Shown: positions 34,355 to 43,522 of the stretch, in pieces
Numbering within the stretch: position 1 is the stretch's first letter
Layout of the letters: every line of letters begins with the position of its first letter
Source of the DNA: Ardenticatenales bacterium
Lineage (GTDB): Bacteria > Chloroflexota > Anaerolineae > Promineifilales > Promineifilaceae
Assembly (NCBI GenBank): GCA_020634575.1
Contig: JACKBM010000021.1
Coordinates: forward strand, 24,248-88,247
Direction of reading: 5' to 3'
Length of the DNA: 64,000 nucleotides
The notes under the pieces: model-generated
What the model was told of the DNA's origin: nothing
The model's database searches: none
Seen by the model: the letters and a program-made list of their open reading frames with translations, nothing else
Translations under genes and position numbers: made by a program

Positions 34355-34396
34355 GAAAGAGCCTCCAGCCGAATGAGCCACACGCGGCTCAGCCCG

Positions 34397-34443
34397 GCTG
34401 TCTGATAGCAGACAGCATACGCCGATCGCCTGGCAGGCAACAA
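34397..34443 (-). promoter_or_regulatory. Candidate pcm promoter with +1 palindrome
   Basis: TTGTTG (34438-34443), 18 bp, TATGCT (34414-34419). A perfect inverted repeat GCTGTCTGATAGCAGACAGC (34397-34416), with 8-bp arms and a 4-nt centre, overlaps the -10 and the expected start site near 34407. This looks like a repressor operator. Confidence 0.45.
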
Positions 34444-34882
34444 GTCGCAAATGCATTATCCATTCCTGCCATCTGTCATGTGTGGAGGACCGGCCGGTCG
34501 TGACAAAGCACACCAAACCGATGGTACATTTCGTCAATAGCAGTTAACCGTCGTTTAATTTTCAATTTCAAGGCATGTAGTTGCCGGCTATCTGCCTGGG
34601 CAAACCGCAAATAGTTTCCTGACTGCGATCCAGCGCAGCCTGCGGTTTCCTGGAATAAACGGCGCTGCTCGGTGCCCACTACGCGCCGCTAGCAACTTGC
34701 CAATTCTCTGAAGGGAATCCTGCCACACCGGATCTGGCTTGCCAGGGATCTGCCAATGGCGCACATCCTTCCCGAAATCTGCTCGAAAATTGAATACCGT
34801 TTATCTGGTGAATTTGCGCCATGATTGGTGCTCCCTCCCTTTAGCCAACATGACGCAGCCGCCACAAACATAGGAGTGTCTT
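34444..34882. other. Intergenic region with no recognised gene
   Basis: Space between the pcm promoter and the CSLREA gene. Open frames here on both strands are short or antisense extensions without homology. It holds one ACCGGCCGGT copy (34489-34498), the only one I found clearly outside a gene. The last bases carry TAGGAG before the next start codon. I see no tRNA, terminator or clear promoter for the downstream gene. Confidence 0.5.
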
Positions 34883-37800
34883 ATGTCTGGCCCACTTCGT
34901 CGGCATTTGCAATGGTTGACGTTACTGCTGGGCAGTTTGCTCCTGGCGCTTGCCTGGAACAATTTGCCTGTCGCAGCCGCCTCCTTTGTCGTGGATTCGA
35001 CCGCTGACACAGCGGACGCCTTACCCGGAGATGGCCTTTGTGCTGATAGTGGCGGCGCCTGTACCCTGCGCGCCGCCATCCAGGAAGCAAACGAGAATCC
35101 CGGCAGCGATCTGATCGCCTTTGCCATCACCGGTGGCAATACCCGTATCGATCTCACCACCCCCCTGCCCGTCATCAGTGATACCCTCACGATCGACGGC
35201 ACGACCCAGCAGAACTCGAGCTGCCCCTCAGCCATCGCGGCTGCCAATCTCAACATTGAGTTGAATGGCAGCAGCGCCGGCAGCCTGGCCAACGGTCTGG
35301 AATTTGTTGCCGGCAGTGACAACAGCCTGGTCAAGGGGTTGGTCATCAATAACTTCGAGGGCAGCGGCATCGTCCTCCAGAGCAATAGCAATACCATCAC
35401 CTGTAACAACATCGGCACCAACCGGGCCGGCACCGCCGCCGCCCCCAACGGCGACGCCGGCATCAACGTGATGACCGGTGCGGATAATGTTATTGGCGGC
35501 GCTCTGACCGGTAATCGCAATGTGATTGCCGGCAACCTGGGTAGCGGCATCTTTGCCGGCCCGCCGGCCACCGAACCGATCATCACGCTGCCCGAGGAGG
35601 ATCCGGGTCTGCCGCCCCCAACCGGCACCCTGATCCTGGGCAACCGTATCGGTACAAACGCCCTGGGCACCGCCGCGCTGGCCAATGGGGTCAACGGCGT
35701 GACTGTCACTGGCGTCGGTAACATGAATAGCGTCATCGACAACAACCTGGTGTCCGGCAACACCGGCGCCGGCATTGCCGTGCTGGAAGGCGCGACCCTG
35801 ACGCTGATTGAGGGCAACAAGATCGGCACCAATGTGCTGGGCAACTGGAATCTGCCCAATGGCGCCAATGGCATCCTCATCGAAAATGGCGCTCAGACTG
35901 TGATTCATGACAATCTGATCTCCGGCAATATCGGCGGCGGCGTCTTTATCGCCGATCCGCCCAGCAGCATTGCCGCGGAGAACAATATCATCACCGCCAA
36001 CTACATCGGCACGGACATCACCGGTGAGGCCGCGCTGCCCAACATCGGGCCTGGCGTGGCGATGCAGAACGCCTCCAACAACACGGTGGGCGGCAGCGAC
36101 CCGGCTGATCGCAATATCATCAGCGGCAACCAGGGGGATGGCGTTTTTGTGACGCGCAGCCCCACCTTCAGCGCCGTCAACAACCAGGTCATCGGCAACT
36201 ACATCGGCATTGATGTGAGCGGCGAAGTGGCCCTGGGGAATGGCGGCGTCGGCGTCAACATCTTTGGCGGCGTCGAAACGCTGGTGCAGGATAACCTGAT
36301 TGGCGGCAATGCGGCCGGCATCTCGCTTTCCGGCAACACCACCTCCAACAACATCGTCCTCGGCAACGCCATCGGCACAGACCCCACCGGCACCTTCGCC
36401 TGGGGCAATGGCGAACATGGCGTCTTCCTCAACTCGCGTGCTGACAGCAACCAGATCGGCAGCATCATCCCTGGCGAAGGCAACATCATTGCCCTGCACA
36501 GTGGGCGCGGCGTCTGGATGACCGGTGTCGGCACGGAGAACAACGCCATCCGGGGCAACAGCATCTTTGCAAACCAGGGCGACGAAGTCGAGAACAAGCT
36601 CGGCATCGACCTCTCTGGCAGCGGCGTCAATCCCAATGACCCGCTGGATGCGGATGTAGGCCCCAACCAGCTGCAGAACTACCCCGACCTGATCAATCTT
36701 TACTCGTTCGATGGCGCCTTCCTGCTCAACGCCGTCCTCAACAGCACGCCCAACACGACCTTTGACATCGATTTCTACCTGAACAGCGCCTGTGACCCAT
36801 CGGGTTATGGCGAAGGCGAAATCTATCATCAGTCGACCGTTGTCAATACAGACGCTGACGGCGTGGCCGTGCTGACGATGGCGCTGGACCCGGTTGATCC
36901 GGGGACGCCCTTCCTGACGAGTACGGCGACGGATCCGGCCGGTAACACCTCCGAGTTCTCCAACTGTGTTGCAGTGACGGAGGCGCTGGTCGTGGGCACA
37001 ACGGACGACAACGACGACGGCACCTGCAACCAGGCCCACTGCAGCCTGCGCGAGGCGATCAACGCCGCCAACAGCATGGCCGGCGAACAAAGCATCGTCT
37101 TCAGCATCCAGGGCGGCGGTCCGCACACGATCATGCCGCTGTCTGCCCTGCCCGTCATCAGCGACACGGTGACAATCGACGGCCTCTCGCAGCCGGGCGC
37201 CCAATGCCTGGTCTCGCTGACGCCACCACCCATCCCGACCCGGGCCGCGGGTCCATCTCTCATGATCGCCATTGATGGTAACCTGGCCGGCGCCGGCGTG
37301 GACGGCCTGACGCTTAGCGGCACCGGCAACACGGTCATCGGCCTGAGTATTACCAATTTCGATGGCAATGGTCTCGTGCTGGCGGGCGGCGGCAACAGCC
37401 GTATCGCCTGCAATGCCCTGGGGGTGGCCCCGGACGGCCAGCTCCCCGGCGGCAACCATGGCAACGGCCTCGTAATTGACGATAGTCCGGGCAACCTAAT
37501 CGGCGAAATGCCGGCGCCGCCGCCGGAAAGCGATCCGGTGCCCACGGAGCCGATTTCCTTTGGCAATGTGATTGGCGCTAACGGCCAGAACGGCGTGCTC
37601 ATCATGGGCGCCGCCGCGACCGAAAATGCGCTTTATGGCAATGTGATCGGGCTCAACCGCGACGGAACAGCCATGGTAGGCAATAACGCTGACGGCGTCG
37701 CCGTTGATGGCGCCCCTAACCTGCTGCTCGGTTCGACTGCCGACCTGCTCCTCAATGTCATCGGCGGCAACGGTGGCTATGGCGTGAGTCTGGCCAACGT

Positions 37801-38923
37801 GATTGGCGGCTGGCTTGAAGGTAACTTCATCGGCGTGGATGGTCTGGGGACGATGGCGTTGCCCAATGGGCTGGATGGCGTCGCCCTGGCCGGCAGCAGC
37901 GGTGTTACGCTTAACCGCAACCTCATCTCCGGCAACATCGGCCGGGGGGTCAGCATTGATGCAGCCAGCAGTCAGAACAGTTTGACGGGCAATGTCATTG
38001 GTTCCGATGTTTGGGGGCTCTCCCTGCTCGGCAATGGCAGTGATGGTGTGGCCATCTTTGGCTCAGAAAACGAGATTGCTGGCGGGCAGATTCTCTACAA
38101 CGGGGCTGCCGGCCTACTGATTGAAGGGAATAACGCTATCAGCAACAGTGTCAGCAGCACGGCCTTCTTCGGCAACCTGGCGCTGGGCATCGATCTGGGG
38201 GGCGACGGCGTTACCCCCAATGATCCGCTGGACATCGACGCTGGGCCTAACCAGCTACAGAACAGCCCGGTCATCAGCGACGTCGTGATCACCCTGGTGG
38301 ACACGACGATCAGCGGGTACCTGGAAAGCGCCGTCGAGGCGACGTACACCGTCGAACTCTACGGCAACCCATTCTGTGACGGCAGCGGTTATGGCGAAGG
38401 TTACTGGCCGCTGGGTACAGTCATGGTGACAACGGATGGGAGTGGCTACGGCGCCTTTGAACTTGTCCTGGCTGAGCCGCTGGCCGCCGGCACCTTCGTG
38501 TCCGGACTGGCCACGGATGCCGCCGGCAACAGCTCTGAGTTCGGCGCCTGTCTGCCAGAACCGGGCGACTTTGCCGCCGTCCTGGTCTCGCCGGCGAACC
38601 CGGCCCAGACGGTGGGCTCGGGCCTGACAGCCGTTTACGAGATGCAACTGATCAACCTGGGCAACGTGGCCGACAGCTACACCCTGACGGTCAGCGGTGA
38701 CTGGGCGGCGACGCTCTCGGTCATGGTCACGCCGATGTTACAACCAGGCGAGACCTTCACGTTTACGGTGTCGGTGATGGTACCGGCCGGTACCCCCATC
38801 AACACCAGCGATGAGACCCTGATCAGCGCCATCTCCGCTTACAACAACGATGTTGTGGGCTTCAGCACCGCCACCACCACCGTCGGCTGGCTGCGCCTGC
38901 TCCTGCCCATCATCATCCATTAA
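34883..38923 (+). CDS. Giant secreted CSLREA-domain right-handed beta-helix protein
   Basis: 1346 residues. A signal peptide (LQWLTLLLGSLLLALAWNNLPVAAA) is followed by a CSLREA domain (FVVDSTADTADALPGDGLC... with CTLRAAIQEAN) and a long parallel beta-helix made of coils with GNxIGTDxxGxxxxxNGxxG wording (for example NRIGTNALGTAALANGVNG). The helix closes with a capped segment (GIDLSGSGVNPNDPLDADVG). At about residue 700 the layout restarts: a second CSLREA (GTCNQAHCSLREAINAAN), a second beta-helix, a second closing segment (GIDLGGDGVTPNDPLDIDAG), then an Ig-like module, and the tail LRLLLPIIIH. It is thus an internal duplication of about 640 residues. The protein is likely a surface or extracellular adhesin-like fibre; no enzyme active site is evident. 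The start ATG has TAGGAG upstream. Confidence 0.9.
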   Translation: MSGPLRRHLQWLTLLLGSLLLALAWNNLPVAAASFVVDSTADTADALPGDGLCADSGGACTLRAAIQEANENPGSDLIAFAITGGNTRIDLTTPLPVISDTLTIDGTTQQNSSCPSAIAAANLNIELNGSSAGSLANGLEFVAGSDNSLVKGLVINNFEGSGIVLQSNSNTITCNNIGTNRAGTAAAPNGDAGINVMTGADNVIGGALTGNRNVIAGNLGSGIFAGPPATEPIITLPEEDPGLPPPTGTLILGNRIGTNALGTAALANGVNGVTVTGVGNMNSVIDNNLVSGNTGAGIAVLEGATLTLIEGNKIGTNVLGNWNLPNGANGILIENGAQTVIHDNLISGNIGGGVFIADPPSSIAAENNIITANYIGTDITGEAALPNIGPGVAMQNASNNTVGGSDPADRNIISGNQGDGVFVTRSPTFSAVNNQVIGNYIGIDVSGEVALGNGGVGVNIFGGVETLVQDNLIGGNAAGISLSGNTTSNNIVLGNAIGTDPTGTFAWGNGEHGVFLNSRADSNQIGSIIPGEGNIIALHSGRGVWMTGVGTENNAIRGNSIFANQGDEVENKLGIDLSGSGVNPNDPLDADVGPNQLQNYPDLINLYSFDGAFLLNAVLNSTPNTTFDIDFYLNSACDPSGYGEGEIYHQSTVVNTDADGVAVLTMALDPVDPGTPFLTSTATDPAGNTSEFSNCVAVTEALVVGTTDDNDDGTCNQAHCSLREAINAANSMAGEQSIVFSIQGGGPHTIMPLSALPVISDTVTIDGLSQPGAQCLVSLTPPPIPTRAAGPSLMIAIDGNLAGAGVDGLTLSGTGNTVIGLSITNFDGNGLVLAGGGNSRIACNALGVAPDGQLPGGNHGNGLVIDDSPGNLIGEMPAPPPESDPVPTEPISFGNVIGANGQNGVLIMGAAATENALYGNVIGLNRDGTAMVGNNADGVAVDGAPNLLLGSTADLLLNVIGGNGGYGVSLANVIGGWLEGNFIGVDGLGTMALPNGLDGVALAGSSGVTLNRNLISGNIGRGVSIDAASSQNSLTGNVIGSDVWGLSLLGNGSDGVAIFGSENEIAGGQILYNGAAGLLIEGNNAISNSVSSTAFFGNLALGIDLGGDGVTPNDPLDIDAGPNQLQNSPVISDVVITLVDTTISGYLESAVEATYTVELYGNPFCDGSGYGEGYWPLGTVMVTTDGSGYGAFELVLAEPLAAGTFVSGLATDAAGNSSEFGACLPEPGDFAAVLVSPANPAQTVGSGLTAVYEMQLINLGNVADSYTLTVSGDWAATLSVMVTPMLQPGETFTFTVSVMVPAGTPINTSDETLISAISAYNNDVVGFSTATTTVGWLRLLLPIIIH

Positions 38924-38986
38924 CGCTGACGTTTGTTTAGCGGGTCAGATCCGGCCGGATCGCGGGCCGCTATAAGAGTTTGCTGG

Positions 38987-39092
38987 GCACGGATTAGCAC
39001 GGATTTAACACGGATTTTTGTCAATTGGCCTCACGATGGGCTCTAATCATGCAAAAGAAATAATCCGTGACCAATCCGTGTTAATCCGTGGC
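38987..39092. repeat. Inverted repeat of the AATCCGTG family, second copy
   Basis: Left arm 38987-39016 (GCACGGATTAGCACGG...) and right arm 39062-39092 (...CCGTGTTAATCCGTGGC) mirror each other and match the element at 20994-21100. It lies between two convergent gene ends and may act as a bidirectional terminator. Confidence 0.8.
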
Positions 39093-39105
39093 AAACTTCC
39101 CTGCC

Positions 39106-40242
39106 TTAGCCATTCACGAGGATGAGGTTGCTGGCGTTACCGGCGTTGCTACTTACCGCCGACGCCGGCGGTGGCGTTGTCCGCCATGACGGTGCCGATG
39201 ATCTGGATATGCTCGGCGCTGCTGCCGATGAAGAAGCCGTAGCGCTGCCAATGGCCGCGGCCGCCCTCGTTTTTGTCGTAGGCGCTACAACCGACCAGCT
39301 GGATGCGGCTGCCCCAGGGGATATGGAAGCCATCAAAGCTGCTGGTCGGGCTGGCGCCGTTCCAGCTGTTGGAGTCGGCATGACAACCGACAAAGGAGTT
39401 GGGACCCGAGCCACAGTAAAAGCCATGCCCCTCGTTGTCCTGGGCCTCACAGGCGGCGAACTGATTACGCACGGCATGGATTGAGAAGCCATTCAGATCG
39501 CTATACCAGCTTTTGCAGCCCACAAAACGATTGTTAGAACCGGCCACATAAAAGCCGGACCCGCTGCTACTGCCGCTCTCACACTGGCTCAAAAAGGAAT
39601 CCGGACAATCGATCAAAAAGCTGTGGGCTTCGGTGACGCCTTCCTCGCCGACGTTATAGACGCGCAACCGCGCCAGTTGGTTGGCCCGCATGTGGGCGCC
39701 GGTCAGGTGGATGCCGTGGCGCCGGGTGCGGTAGATGTAGACATCAACAAATTGATGGGCAGCGTCCGGCCCTTCGTCAAACGCGTCTGACCGGGTGATG
39801 TTATAATAGATGCCCAGACAGTCACCCCCGCTCCAGCGATTGCCATCCAGGGCCAGGTGAGCGACGGCCGTTTTGTCGGTGCCGTCATCGGCCGGTTCGA
39901 TCAGGGCGCCCTGGGCGCTGCCATCAAAAGCGCTCCAGCTGCCATTGGCCTTGAGGATGGTCGCCCGACCCCGGCCTTGCAGCTGAGTACGGCGGCTGAG
40001 GCGGACGGCGCCTGAACAGTTGAAAGTGCCTTCGCTAAGCTGGATGGTGCCACCGGCCGGTCCCAATGCCGCCACAGCCGCATTGATCTGGACCTGATCC
40101 GCCGTCCCATCACAAAAACAAAATTAGCGGCCAACTTACTCTCTGCCGAGCTATCCGCCGCCGCCACCAGCAGCGCCCCAGCCTGGCCCGCCCGCAGCGT
40201 CCCATCCTCCCGATGCCCCACCAGCAAAAAATCATTCAACAA
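39106..40242 (-). pseudogene. Beta-helix protein gene broken by frameshifts
   Basis: The longest frame (39149-40075) codes for beta-helix coils: AALGPAGGTIQLSEGTFNCS, HGIHLTGAHMRANQLARLRV, NNRFVGCKSWYSDLNGFSI, NQFAACEAQDNEGHGFYCG. Its natural N-terminus is in another frame: MLNDFLLVGHREDGTLRAG...AANFV starts at ATG 40242, and the frames join at the run ttttgttttt around 40107-40127, where one base fewer would give NFV-CDGTADQVQINAAVAAL, the usual entry of this family. Near the 3' end a second change of frame would replace an early stop at 39149 with SSNAGNASNLILVNG ending at 39106. Each frame is otherwise free of stops. Either a recent pseudogene or consensus errors in homopolymers. It resembles beta-helix proteins that follow phage-tail or surface proteins. 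Confidence 0.65.
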
Positions 40243-40360
40243 CGCCCCCAGGCGCCATCATCACTCCCCGGAACCGGTAACCGAGCCATCGTCTCTACCT
40301 CCTATCATCCCCTCGCCTACGCTCAGGACAAGCCCCTCTCATCCGCCCAAGACAAACCCC

Positions 40361-40388
40361 GTAAAGACGCCCCGCTGGGGCGTCTCCC
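40361..40388. repeat. GTAnAGACG palindromic dispersed repeat, copy 1
   Basis: GTAAAGACGCCCCGCTGGGG followed by CGTCTCCC: a hairpin with arms GACGCCCC/GGGGCGTC around GCT. Related copies are at 51972-52000 and 52108-52137. Confidence 0.75.
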
Positions 40389-40425
40389 GCCGCAACGCCT
40401 CTGTCACCCTGAGCAACACGAAGGG

Positions 40426-40453
40426 TGTCATGCTGAGCGCAGCGAAGCATCAA
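40426..40453. repeat. 28-bp dispersed repeat (TGTCATGCTGAGCGCAGCG...), copy 1
   Basis: Identical over 28 bp to 54758-54785. It overlaps the last codon of the small Tat-signal gene on the minus strand. Confidence 0.8.
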
Positions 40454-40647
40454 TCACGCCTGATCACAGGCAAATAACGCCGAAACTTGGCCCACAACCC
40501 TCCATACGGACCACTCCCATACGCCCCCTGCCCATACGGCGTACCATTCTGCGCCGCCGCCACCTCAGCCGCCACCTGCTCCTGCGCCGGCCGCCACAAC
40601 GCCACCAGCGCCGCCGGTAACAGCTTCAAAAATGCCCGTCGCTTCAT
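40450..40647 (-). CDS. Small Tat-signal protein with PYG repeats
   Basis: 65 residues from ATG 40647 (AGGGAG about 11 nt upstream; 14 further in-frame codons upstream are unlikely). The N-terminus MKRRAFLKLLPAALVALW is a twin-arginine-type signal (R-R-x-F-L-K), so the product is probably exported folded. The mature peptide has a short glycine-tyrosine repeat (NGTPYGQGAYGSGPYGG) and a basic end (FRRYLPVIRRD). I do not recognise the family. It is located between a broken beta-helix gene and the broken kelch/malectin gene, both exported proteins, and could be an accessory factor. Its stop codon lies within a dispersed repeat, so the original C-terminus may have been different. Confidence 0.6.
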   Translation of the reverse strand: MKRRAFLKLLPAALVALWRPAQEQVAAEVAAAQNGTPYGQGAYGSGPYGGLWAKFRRYLPVIRRD

Positions 40648-40667
40648 TACATCACATCTCCCTAAAA

Positions 40668-40706
40668 TACAACGGGGGCTGGCAGTCAAACTACCAACCC
40701 CCGTTG
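40668..40706 (-). terminator. Terminator-like hairpin after the kelch/malectin gene
   Basis: CAACGGGGGCTGG (40670-40682) pairs with CCAACCCCCGTTG (40694-40706), with one mismatch. On the minus strand it is followed by TATTTTAG. It lies about 70 nt past the stop at 40776. Confidence 0.6.
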
Positions 40707-40775
40707 CCCCGCGGTCAGTTAGACCCTGAGCAACCTCACTGTCACATTTACCCGGCGTTAGCCGGCGTCACAGCC

Positions 40776-42764
40776 TCAGACCATCTGTCCCCGGCGCTTC
40801 ACGTAGACGTAGCCCAGTACAAAGACCAGCACCACGACCAGCGCGACGCCTCCCCACAGGGAGCCATTGGGCGCCTGGTTCACATCGTCCAGGTTGATCG
40901 CCGTCGGCACACTGCACAAAGCCCGGTTATAGAGCACCTCTATGGCCGAAACCTTGGCATTGTTCACCTCGGTGAAGAAGTCTATATCCAGCGAGCCATC
41001 CGTCACCTGAATTTCAAAGGCATGGACATCCGGCGTCGAAGGACCAACCGCGGCATAGATATCGTAATTGTCAAGTTCAAGGACCCCTTCGATGGTGACA
41101 TCGAAGACCCGGCTGCCGGGGCCACCGGCCGCCCCCACACCCCACCAGATTTCGGCGAAATGGAGGATGACATCGTAACAACCGTCGTCCAGGGCGATAT
41201 TATAGCTGAAATTGCCATAACGTTCAGTCTGATATAGGAGATCATCTGTCGTGCCGGCAATGGCCAGGCCCGTGTTGCTGTAGGTCAAACCACCAGAGAA
41301 GCTGTTATCAACTTCCCAGACCTTGCCACCGGAACCATTAAAGACGGCTGTACCGTTCGCGTTAATGTATTGGGCAAACGGCGGCGGGTCGATGATTTGC
41401 ATCGTCGCGCCGGCGACCTGGCTGTTGATCGGGTTGGTGGCGGTGACGACAACGCTGTAGCTGCCCAGGGCCGCATACGTGTGCGTCGTCGCGGCCGGGC
41501 CAACGGTGACGGTGCCGTCGCCGAAGTTCCAGGTGTAGGTCACGTTCGTGCCGGCCGTGATAGTGGCGTTGAACGCAGAGACGTTGCCCAGAATGACCGG
41601 CGAGTTTGTGCTGAGCGCCAGGCCGCTGATCGGGTCATTGCCGCCGGAGCTGGCGCCGGTGCCGCTGAGCGGCAGCACCAGGGCGCTGTTGGCGCCGCTG
41701 TGTAGCAGGGCCAGAACGGCCGCGCCGTCCGCGGCAACGGTCGCCGCGCCAAAGTCACGTTCAGCATCCGGGGCGAAGGTGACTTCAATCACCTGGGACG
41801 CGCCCGGCGCCAGGTTAACCGGCAGGAACGGCGTCACCGAGAAGGCCGCCGTATCCATACCCGCCAGCACCGCTTCAGACAGGAGGATGCTGGCGCTATT
41901 GCTGGGCGGATTCGTGACGGTCACATTAAGCGTGGCCGTCAGGCCGTTGACGACATTGCCAAAGGCCAGGCTGCTTACGGAGGTAATCAGCGTGTCGCTG
42001 GTCCCACCCGTCGGGATAGGACAGGTACCAAAACCGAAGCGAACCTGGCTGCTGAGCTCCGGTGAGCCACCCTGGGCGCCGGAGCCGGCCGCCAGGTAGG
42101 CATAACCGCCGTAGACGACGGCCTGGGTGCCGTGGCGATCTTCACCGGCCGGTAAACTCGCCAGCGCCCGCCAGCTACCATCGACCAGATTCAGCGCCTC
42201 GACCTCGGAATGAGCTTCTGACTGGACGTCACTCTCACCACCGATAACCAGCAGTTCGTCACCCAGCACCGCCAGGGAAGCCGCCGCTCGCGGCGTTGGC
42301 AAATTGTTGGGCAATGTCGTCCAGTTTCCCAGGATGAAGTCGTACACATCAACCTGCGGCACCGTACCGGCGGCGAAGTTCGGCTGAGTCGTGACACGAC
42401 CACCGACAACGTAAAGTTTGTCGCCATAAACCACGCCATGGACATGGTCACGGGCGTTGGGCATGTCGTCCGGCAGCGCGGTCCAGCTGTTGGTGCGCGG
42501 GTCGAACTCATCCAGCCAGCCGACCGTGCCGGAGATATGGCCATTCTGGATACCACCGGCGAAGTAGATTTTGTCGTTGTAGACAGCCAGCGCCCCGCCA
42601 CCGCGGCGGCGAGCCACCAGGATCTCCATCCCCTGATACCAATTGTCATTAAATGGATCGTAGATGTAGACATGGGACACCGGCGCCTCGTTCGGATACG
42701 GGCCGGTCATGGCGCCCAGGACGTAGATCAGGCCGTCGTAAACCACCGGCTGCATATGGTGCAT
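40776..42764 (-). CDS. Fragment 9: kelch-PKD-malectin part with membrane anchor
   Basis: 662 codons, the longest intact piece. Order: kelch repeats (VYDGLIYVLGAMTGPYPNEA, KIYFAGGIQNGH, KLYVVGGRVTTQ, ELLVIGGESDVQ, about 1-230), an ASH/choice-of-anchor module (SSLAFGNVVNGLTATLNVTV), a PKD domain with TYTWNFGDGTVTVGPAATTH, a malectin-like carbohydrate-binding domain (VFNGSGGKVWEVDNSFSGG, NIALDDGCYDVILHFAEIWW, VFDVTIEGVLELDNYDIYA) and a C-terminal transmembrane helix (WGGVALVVVLVFVLGYVYV) with KRR after it. The protein would face outward, held by the C-terminal helix. Its ATG is internal to the original gene, so expression alone is doubtful. Confidence 0.7.
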   Translation of the reverse strand: MHHMQPVVYDGLIYVLGAMTGPYPNEAPVSHVYIYDPFNDNWYQGMEILVARRRGGGALAVYNDKIYFAGGIQNGHISGTVGWLDEFDPRTNSWTALPDDMPNARDHVHGVVYGDKLYVVGGRVTTQPNFAAGTVPQVDVYDFILGNWTTLPNNLPTPRAAASLAVLGDELLVIGGESDVQSEAHSEVEALNLVDGSWRALASLPAGEDRHGTQAVVYGGYAYLAAGSGAQGGSPELSSQVRFGFGTCPIPTGGTSDTLITSVSSLAFGNVVNGLTATLNVTVTNPPSNSASILLSEAVLAGMDTAAFSVTPFLPVNLAPGASQVIEVTFAPDAERDFGAATVAADGAAVLALLHSGANSALVLPLSGTGASSGGNDPISGLALSTNSPVILGNVSAFNATITAGTNVTYTWNFGDGTVTVGPAATTHTYAALGSYSVVVTATNPINSQVAGATMQIIDPPPFAQYINANGTAVFNGSGGKVWEVDNSFSGGLTYSNTGLAIAGTTDDLLYQTERYGNFSYNIALDDGCYDVILHFAEIWWGVGAAGGPGSRVFDVTIEGVLELDNYDIYAAVGPSTPDVHAFEIQVTDGSLDIDFFTEVNNAKVSAIEVLYNRALCSVPTAINLDDVNQAPNGSLWGGVALVVVLVFVLGYVYVKRRGQMV

Positions 42765-43284
42765 TTCGATGGCGGCGGCGGCGCGCCAACGCTCCAGCTA
42801 TATCGGTCACCGGGTTGTAGATATTGACGGTGCCGGCCCCACGGCCGCCGAACAGGTAGAAAAGCCCGTTGTGCTCGATATAGGCATCTTCGTGGCGCAC
42901 ATTCGGCACGGAGCTGGGCAAGGTCACCCAGCTCCCTGTCCCCGCCAGCGTCGTCGGATGGATGCCGATCTCGACCCAGGTAGCGGTGAAGTTCGTGCCG
43001 GTCGTACCAGCGGTGCCGATGGTGCCGACCGCCAGCGCATTCGGCTCAGCCAGCCAGCTGGCCGGGATGGTGATCGCCGGCCCCAGATCCGTCATCGGAC
43101 CATTGTCAATGGCGGTATAGGCGGGCTGGGCGGTCAACGCCAGCGGGTCAACCTGCAAGAACAACTCGATGAACGAGCCGGCCAGGATGGCAGGCAGCGG
43201 ATACGAGACATTGCTCTGCACCACATCGCCTGTCTTCATAGACCACATCCACCGCACCGGCGCCACCGGCACCGCCACTGACAA
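42649..43284 (-). CDS. Fragment 8: LamG-like end and first kelch unit
   Basis: Good coding from about 43233 (KTGDVVQSNVSYPLPAILAG) to about 42800 (YLFGGRGAGTVNIYNPVTDI), the latter being a kelch blade. The frame change near 42800 then leads to ERWRAAAAIEMHHMQPVVYD in the next fragment. Confidence 0.55.
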   Translation of the reverse strand: MSVAVPVAPVRWMWSMKTGDVVQSNVSYPLPAILAGSFIELFLQVDPLALTAQPAYTAIDNGPMTDLGPAITIPASWLAEPNALAVGTIGTAGTTGTNFTATWVEIGIHPTTLAGTGSWVTLPSSVPNVRHEDAYIEHNGLFYLFGGRGAGTVNIYNPVTDIAGALARRRRHRNAPYAAGGLRRPDLRPGRHDRPVSERGAGVPCLHLRSI

Positions 43285-43522
43285 CCACCTTCAGGTAATT
43301 GGCCTGGTCACCCGAGCCAACGTAGAAACCCATGTTCTCGGTGGTGATCGTTGTCGTGATGCTTTGCAGCGGCGCGCCATAGCCGTGTAGGCAATGAAGG
43401 ATAACAGACGTCACAGGTATTGGCCCCAAACTGGAAGGCGTATTGCTGATTGTTTTGCGTCCCCAGCGCATCGCCATTCGGCATGGCATCAATCGTGAAA
43501 ACGCCAGCCGCGCCGATGACAG

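Noticed and set aside
35228..37459. 743-codon open frame on the minus strand inside the CSLREA gene
   Set aside because: It is antisense to a clear coding frame with signal peptide and domains. The openness is a side effect of G/C-rich third positions and of Asn/Gly/Ile-rich repeats; the translation shows no family.
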